From Candidatus Roizmanbacteria bacterium (lineage in GTDB: Bacteria; Patescibacteriota; Microgenomatia; UBA1406; GWC2-37-13), in contig JAPLYQ010000031.1 in assembly GCA_026395475.1 (NCBI GenBank), positions 1-37,553 on the forward strand: a DNA stretch of 37,553 nt, read 5' to 3'. Below the pieces are notes generated by a model. It worked only from the letters and a program-made list of their open reading frames with translations. It did no database searches and was not told the origin of the DNA. The translations under genes and the position numbers were made by a program. Within the stretch, counting starts at the first letter, position 1; every line of letters begins with the position of its first letter. Below are positions 32,575 through 37,553 of the stretch, in pieces.

Positions 32575-35500
32575 ATGCGAAACCTCAAAGCCCAATCTAA
32601 CTCCCTGTCACAAATTTTCCTCGGGAAAGAAGAAAACAATCTAAAGGAACTCAACTTGATTGAAATACAGAAGGAGTCTTGGGAAAAACTCCTTGATAAA
32701 GAGGTACGAGACATTCTCCAAGAATTTTTTCCAATTGAAGACTACACAGGAAAAAAATTTGCTCTTTACTTCGAAGATTTGTACTACGACAAGCCTCGCT
32801 ACACAATCGATTTATGTTTTAAGAAAAAACTTACCTACGATTTCCCAGTCTATGTAAAAGTAAGACTTGTAAACAAAAAAACAGGAACAGAAAAAAGACA
32901 AGATGTCTATTTCTTTAATCTTCCAAAAATGACTTCACGTGGCACTTTCATCATTAATGGAATTGAGCGTGCAATCATTAATCAAATCGTCAGATCTCCT
33001 GGCGCATACTTCACCGCAGAAATTGATAAAACATCCGGATTAACTCTTTATAATGCAGAGGTACGACCATATATCGGATCTTGGCTTGACTTTACCATCA
33101 GTAAAAATGGAACGATTGAGGGAAAGATTAATAAGAAAAGAAAATTCTTAGCATCTGCATTCCTTCGAGTCTTTGATAATGAAACAACAACTGAAATACT
33201 TGAACACTTTAAAGACCTTGATCAAACACTTCTTGATAAATATATTCTTCCAACATTTAAAAAGGATAAGACAAAATCAAAGGATGAGGCTGTTCTTGAA
33301 CTTTACCGAAAAATAAAGCCAGGAGAGCCACTTGTTCTTGAGAATGCCTACGAAACGCTTAACAGTCTGTTTTTTAACCATAGAAGATACTCTCTTGCAG
33401 ACGTTGGACGATATAAGATAAATAAAAAACTTGGATTGAATCAACCAATTGATAAAGATCACCATATTTTGTCCAAGGAAGATGTTATCGCTATTTTGAA
33501 ATATCTCGTACAACTTACACTAGACAAGGGCTCATTTGATGATATTGATCATTTGGGAAATCGAAGATTAAAGACTGTCGGAGAATTAGTTGGCACATAC
33601 GGAATTCGTGTTGGAATGGTACGCACAGAAAAAGAGATTAAAGAAAGAATGAGTTTAGTGCCATCTGATACGTTCCCAACTCCATCCCAGATAATCAATT
33701 CAAAGCCAATTATTATGGCAATTAATTCGTTCTATCGAACGAATCAGTTGTCTACAATAGTTGACCAGACCAATCCTCTTTCAGAAGTGGACAATTTACG
33801 AAGAATCACAGTTGGAGGACCAGGTGGAATTGAGAAAGAAAGAGCATCATTCTCTATCCGAGATATTGCCGCATCTCAATATGGACGTATTTGTCCAATT
33901 AGATCTCCAGAAGGACCTAACATTGGTGTTGTAACTTACATGGCAATGTTTAGCAAGATCAACAAATTTGGATTCTTGGAAACACCATATAAAAAGATTG
34001 AAAAAGTAACAACAGGTGGAAAAACAAAAGTTATTTCTGCACAACAAGTAGTTGGTATTTCTGCTTCTCTTATTCCTTTCTTGCAAAATGATGATGCTTC
34101 AAGAGCACTCATGGGTACACACATGCAATGTCAGGCAGTCCCACTTATTAAACCATCTGCCCCATTTGTCGGCACTGGTACAGAAGAAAAAATTGCACAA
34201 GCATTAGGAAGAACTGTTCTTGCAGAAGAAGATTCAACAGTTGAATATGTCGATGCAAAACGAGTACTTCTTAAAGGAAAAAGTGGCAAAAAATATGACT
34301 ACGAACTTGAGCGTTTCATGAGAACAAACAAAGACGTTATTTTTGATCAGAAGCCACGTGTTGAACTTGGTGAAAAGATTAAAAAAGGTTCAGTTGTTAT
34401 TGATGGTCCTGCAACCAACGATGGAAAACTTGCTCTCGGACAAAATCTTGTTGTTGCTTATACATCATTTAACGGACTTGGATACGAAGACGGATTTGTA
34501 ATCTCAGAACGCGTAGTAAAAGAAGATCTTCTTACTTCTATCACAAGTGAAGAATTTATCGCAGATCTTATCGATACAAAACTTGGTCCTGAAGAATTAA
34601 CTCGAGATATTCCAAATGTCCGAGAAGAAGTCTTAGGAAATCTTGATAAAGAAGGACTTGTTGTTATCGGTACAAAAATGAAAAGTGGAGATATTCTTGT
34701 TGGAAAAGTTGCTCCAAAAGGTGAAAAAGAATTAACTGCAGAAGAACGATTGCTTCGTGCAATCTTCGGAGAAAAAGCAAAAGATGTAAAAGACACTTCC
34801 CTTCGTATGCCATACGGTAAACAAGGTGTTGTGGTCAATGTTGAAACAATCGATAGTAAAAAAGATCCAAACGAATTGGAACCAAGTGTTATTAAAAGAA
34901 TAATAGTTAATACAGCAGAACTTCGAAAAATAACAATCGGAGATAAGCTTGCAGGACGACATGGTAACAAAGGTGTTATCTCACGAATTCTTCCAGAATG
35001 GGACATGCCTTATCTTGCCGATGGAACACCAGTTGATGTTATTATCTCCCCTCTTTCCATTCTTGCTCGTATGAATTTGGGTCAGTTGTTTGAAACATTG
35101 CTTGGATTTATTGCTCAATCAAATAATTGGAGAATAGTTGCTCCAGTTTTTGAAAAAATTGAAGAAAAATTCATCACAGAAGAATTGGTAAAACTTGGTA
35201 TTCCATCAGACGGAAAAGTAACTCTATATGATGGAAAAACAGGAAAGAAATTCGATAGAACAGTACTTGTTGGCACCGGATATATTCTCAAACTTATTCA
35301 CATGGTTGAGGATAAATTCCATGCCCGATCTGTTGGACCATACTCACTTGTTTCTCAACAGCCTCTTGGAGGAAAGTCACAAATGGGAGGACAACGTTTC
35401 GGAGAAATGGAAGTCTGGGCACTTGAGTCACATCGAGTTCCAGCAACTTTACAAGAAATGCTTACCATTAAATCTGATGATGTGCGAGGAAGAACGAAGG

Positions 35501-35616
35501 CATTTGAATCGATCATTAAGGGAATTGAAATTCCACAATCAAATGTTCCAGAATCATTCCACGTACTTTTGAAAGAATTGAACGCATTGGGATTATCAAT
35601 TGATTACATCAAATAA
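32575..35616 (+). CDS. rpoB: RNA polymerase beta subunit
   Basis: This compact beta subunit has about 1013 residues (E. coli 1342). It shows NQIVRSPGAYFTAEID in the protrusion, the rifampicin-region QLSTIVDQTNPLSEVDNLRR, GRICPIRSPEGPNIGV, GQNLVVAYTSFNGLGYEDGF, the catalytic-site Lys pair in DKLAGRHGNKGVIS, DMPYLADGTPVDVIISPLSI, and the C-terminal clamp HARSVGPYSLVSQQPLGGKS, GGQRFGEMEVWALE and LQEMLTIKSDDVRGR. The large lineage inserts of E. coli are missing. The frame opens at TTG 32557, but ATG 32575 (MRNLKAQ) is the more likely start; no Shine-Dalgarno is seen. Several rifampicin-contact residues differ from the sensitive type. rpoC follows after 3 bases. Confidence 0.97.
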   Translation: MRNLKAQSNSLSQIFLGKEENNLKELNLIEIQKESWEKLLDKEVRDILQEFFPIEDYTGKKFALYFEDLYYDKPRYTIDLCFKKKLTYDFPVYVKVRLVNKKTGTEKRQDVYFFNLPKMTSRGTFIINGIERAIINQIVRSPGAYFTAEIDKTSGLTLYNAEVRPYIGSWLDFTISKNGTIEGKINKKRKFLASAFLRVFDNETTTEILEHFKDLDQTLLDKYILPTFKKDKTKSKDEAVLELYRKIKPGEPLVLENAYETLNSLFFNHRRYSLADVGRYKINKKLGLNQPIDKDHHILSKEDVIAILKYLVQLTLDKGSFDDIDHLGNRRLKTVGELVGTYGIRVGMVRTEKEIKERMSLVPSDTFPTPSQIINSKPIIMAINSFYRTNQLSTIVDQTNPLSEVDNLRRITVGGPGGIEKERASFSIRDIAASQYGRICPIRSPEGPNIGVVTYMAMFSKINKFGFLETPYKKIEKVTTGGKTKVISAQQVVGISASLIPFLQNDDASRALMGTHMQCQAVPLIKPSAPFVGTGTEEKIAQALGRTVLAEEDSTVEYVDAKRVLLKGKSGKKYDYELERFMRTNKDVIFDQKPRVELGEKIKKGSVVIDGPATNDGKLALGQNLVVAYTSFNGLGYEDGFVISERVVKEDLLTSITSEEFIADLIDTKLGPEELTRDIPNVREEVLGNLDKEGLVVIGTKMKSGDILVGKVAPKGEKELTAEERLLRAIFGEKAKDVKDTSLRMPYGKQGVVVNVETIDSKKDPNELEPSVIKRIIVNTAELRKITIGDKLAGRHGNKGVISRILPEWDMPYLADGTPVDVIISPLSILARMNLGQLFETLLGFIAQSNNWRIVAPVFEKIEEKFITEELVKLGIPSDGKVTLYDGKTGKKFDRTVLVGTGYILKLIHMVEDKFHARSVGPYSLVSQQPLGGKSQMGGQRFGEMEVWALESHRVPATLQEMLTIKSDDVRGRTKAFESIIKGIEIPQSNVPESFHVLLKELNALGLSIDYIK

Positions 35617-35619
35617 CCT

Positions 35620-37553
35620 ATGGAGGAAGAATTTGTATTGGATTTCTCAGGCCTAAAGATCCGTCTTGCATCCCCAGAAGATATCTTAAAATGGTCCAAG
35701 GGAGAAGTCACTAAACCAGAAACGATTAACTATCGTACATTTCGTGCAGAAAAAGACGGGTTATTTGATGAACGCATCTTTGGTCCTACTAAAGATTTTG
35801 AGTGTTACTGTGGAAAATATAAACGAATTCGCTATAAGGGAATTATTTGTGATAGATGTGGAGTTGAAGTAACAACCTCTGCTGTTCGACGTGAACGCAT
35901 GGGTCATATAAAACTCGCAACACCTATTTCACATATTTGGTATTTTAAAGGCGCATCTACTCCTTTAAGTATTGTTCTTGATGTTCCTCCACAAGCCTTA
36001 GAAAAGATTATTTATTATGCTTTGTATTTGGTTACTGGCATCGATAAAGAATTACAAAAAAAGACAGTACATGAACTTGATGGAATGGCAAAAGAAGAAA
36101 TAAAGAAATTAGATGAAGAATATGAAGTAAAGAAAACAGATTTAAAGAAATCATTTATTCAACAAAAAGAGGTTGTTGTAAAAAAGATTACTAATAAAGA
36201 GCAAAAAGAACTTGCAACTCAAGAAATTGATTTGCGAGAAAGAGAAAAATTTAGACTGCTTTCAGACAAATATATCGAGGACAAAGCAAAAAGAACTGCA
36301 TTCCTTGATCGTGTTGTCAAAACAGTAAAAGCTTTAAAGGTAAACGACACATTGGAAGAAGAAGATTATCTATTCCTGAGAGAAAAAGATATTGAAGCAT
36401 TTGTCACGGTTGGAATGGGAAGTGAAGTAGTATATGACCTTCTCTCCACAACAGACTTCAAGAAAAAATATGAAGAAGCAGTAGAAGAACTTGAAAAAGC
36501 AAAGGGTGAAAGAAGAAATAAATTATTGAAGAAAGTTCGTATCTTAGAATCATTCCTTAAAGGAAATGTACAACCAGCATGGATGGTATTAACAGTACTT
36601 CCTGTTATTCCTCCAGATTTGCGCCCTGTTGTCCAACTTCCAGGTGGAAAGTTTGCGACTTCAGATTTGAACGACTTTTATCGAAGAGTCATTAATAGAA
36701 ACAATCGCTTAAAACAGTTAATTGATTTGGGTGCTCCAGAAATCATTCTCAGAAATGAAAAGAGAATGTTACAAGAAGCAGTCGATTCATTACTTGATTT
36801 ACAAAAATCTAGAGGAAGAGCGCGCACACAAGGCGTAGCATCAAAAGTCCAGAAATCACTTTCTGATATTTTGAGAGGAAAACAAGGACGATTTAGACAG
36901 AACCTTCTTGGAAAACGTGTTGATTATTCAGGACGTTCTACAATTGCAGTAGGTCCAGAACTTAAAATCAATCAATGTGGTATCCCAAGAGAAATGGCTA
37001 TCGAACTTTTCAAGCCTCATCTTCTTCATGAAATCATTGTTCGAGGACTTGCACCAAATATTAAAAGTGCAAAGAATTTCCTTGAACTTAGAGAACCAGT
37101 TGTATACGATATCTTGGAAGAAATAACGAAAGATCATCCAGTACTCTTAAACCGTGCACCAACATTACACAAATTGTCAGTGCTTGGTTTCTATCCAGTA
37201 CTTACTGATTCTTATGTTATTAAGCTTCATCCAGCGGTCTGTGCAGGATATAATGCAGACTTTGATGGAGATGCTATGGGAGTCTTTGTTCCTCTTTCCA
37301 CAACAGCAATCAATGAAGTTAAAAGTAGAATGATGGCACATCAAAATCTTTTGAAACAATCTGATGGTACTCCAATTGCTCTTCCTATCAAGGAAATGGC
37401 TTTGGGTATTTACTATCTCACAACACTTGATGCTCATGCAAATCAGCCAGATGAAGAGCTTGCGATATTTTCAAGTGAAAATGAAGCAATCAGTGCATAT
37501 CATATTGGAAAAGTAACCTTAAGAAAACCAGTAATGGTAAGTATCGAGGGCAA
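35620..37553 (+). CDS. rpoC: RNA polymerase beta' subunit (partial, runs off the right edge)
   Basis: The frame is open from ATG 35620 to the window end (644 codons) with no stop. The N-terminus has GLKIRLASPEDILKWSKGEV, PETINYRTFRAEKDGLF, the zinc-binding C-x-C and C-x2-C in CYCGKYKRIRYKGIICDRCG, and RRERMGHIKLATPISHIWYF. After a charged, Lys/Glu-rich coiled-coil stretch (about residues 150-310) come WMVLTVLPVIPPDLRPVVQL, DLNDFYRRVINRNNRLK and GKQGRFRQNLLGKRVDYSGR. HPVLLNRAPTLHKLSVLGF and the catalytic NADFDGDAM, with its three metal-binding Asp, lie near residue 547. It is co-transcribed with rpoB across a 3-base gap. Confidence 0.97.
   Translation, partial: MEEEFVLDFSGLKIRLASPEDILKWSKGEVTKPETINYRTFRAEKDGLFDERIFGPTKDFECYCGKYKRIRYKGIICDRCGVEVTTSAVRRERMGHIKLATPISHIWYFKGASTPLSIVLDVPPQALEKIIYYALYLVTGIDKELQKKTVHELDGMAKEEIKKLDEEYEVKKTDLKKSFIQQKEVVVKKITNKEQKELATQEIDLREREKFRLLSDKYIEDKAKRTAFLDRVVKTVKALKVNDTLEEEDYLFLREKDIEAFVTVGMGSEVVYDLLSTTDFKKKYEEAVEELEKAKGERRNKLLKKVRILESFLKGNVQPAWMVLTVLPVIPPDLRPVVQLPGGKFATSDLNDFYRRVINRNNRLKQLIDLGAPEIILRNEKRMLQEAVDSLLDLQKSRGRARTQGVASKVQKSLSDILRGKQGRFRQNLLGKRVDYSGRSTIAVGPELKINQCGIPREMAIELFKPHLLHEIIVRGLAPNIKSAKNFLELREPVVYDILEEITKDHPVLLNRAPTLHKLSVLGFYPVLTDSYVIKLHPAVCAGYNADFDGDAMGVFVPLSTTAINEVKSRMMAHQNLLKQSDGTPIALPIKEMALGIYYLTTLDAHANQPDEELAIFSSENEAISAYHIGKVTLRKPVMVSIEG

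Noticed and set aside
34458..35006. Open minus-strand frame of 182 codons within rpoB
   Set aside because: It is antisense to conserved RpoB sequence. Its Ser-rich product is a by-product of rpoB codon usage.
1..37553. CRISPR arrays, tRNA or rRNA genes, insertion sequences, prophage
   Set aside because: I saw no regularly spaced direct repeats, no tRNA T-arm/acceptor pattern, no transposase or integrase, and no rRNA-like stretch. A covariance-model search was not possible here.

Overview
The window is AT-rich bacterial DNA with almost no spacer between genes. It looks like a member of the Candidate Phyla Radiation (Patescibacteria), most probably the Microgenomates branch. This placement is inferred from the overall look, not computed. 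The support is: very compact RNA polymerase genes (RpoB of about 1013 residues), Thr/Pro-rich linkers in surface proteins, a PilM-like/LytR_C fusion, a dnaG-rpoD pair, many polytopic GT-C glycosyltransferases, and scarce Shine-Dalgarno sites. The standard bacterial code fits: RF2 with its SPF motif is present, TGA ends genes, and rpoB, rpoC and dnaG contain no in-frame TGA.

Region 1 (1-18486) is a cell-surface glycan locus. It holds the tail of one YfhO/PTPS-related membrane protein and a second, frame-disrupted copy. It also holds a Wzx-type flippase, seven GT-C-type membrane glycosyltransferases (4136, 5823, 7478, 9919, 11054, 12541, 16873), four GT2 enzymes (3245 frameshifted, 9140, 14171, 15971) and one GT4 enzyme (14904). 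The likely logic is that GT2/GT4 enzymes build lipid-linked sugars in the cytoplasm, the flippase moves them outward, and GT-C enzymes use polyprenyl-phosphate sugars on the outer face. No initiating phosphoglycosyltransferase or polymerase is recognised here. Between 7478 and 11007 three genes alternate strand and overlap at every junction.

Region 2 (18483-21701, minus strand) holds a degenerate CPBP-family membrane protein, a 130-bp heptamer-based inverted repeat, prfB (RF2), and a PilM-like protein with an exported LytR_C domain. Region 3 (21773-24973, plus) is dnaG-rpoD followed by a small XRE-type regulator behind a perfect palindrome.

Region 4 (25020-28265) holds a small membrane-anchored protein, ftsE, ftsX, and a secreted coiled-coil protein ending in a C39-like cysteine peptidase domain. 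This last set is the best candidate for an undescribed system: an FtsEX-gated cell-wall hydrolase built on an unusual catalytic fold. Region 5 (28380-32474) encodes a two-domain lamin-tail surface protein, a VanZ-like protein, a CAP-domain protein, a small membrane protein, an RmlA-type nucleotidyltransferase and a YtxG/YtxH-like pair. Region 6 (32471-37553) is a strong promoter, a terminator-like leader hairpin, rpoB and the first 644 codons of rpoC.

Recurring theme: several genes have a -10 box ending only 5-9 bases before the start codon and no ribosome-binding site, which predicts leaderless mRNAs. Three observations may be assembly or biological frameshifts, or resistance-relevant changes: a deletion near 565-570, an A7 tract at 3379-3385, and an altered rifampicin pocket in RpoB.
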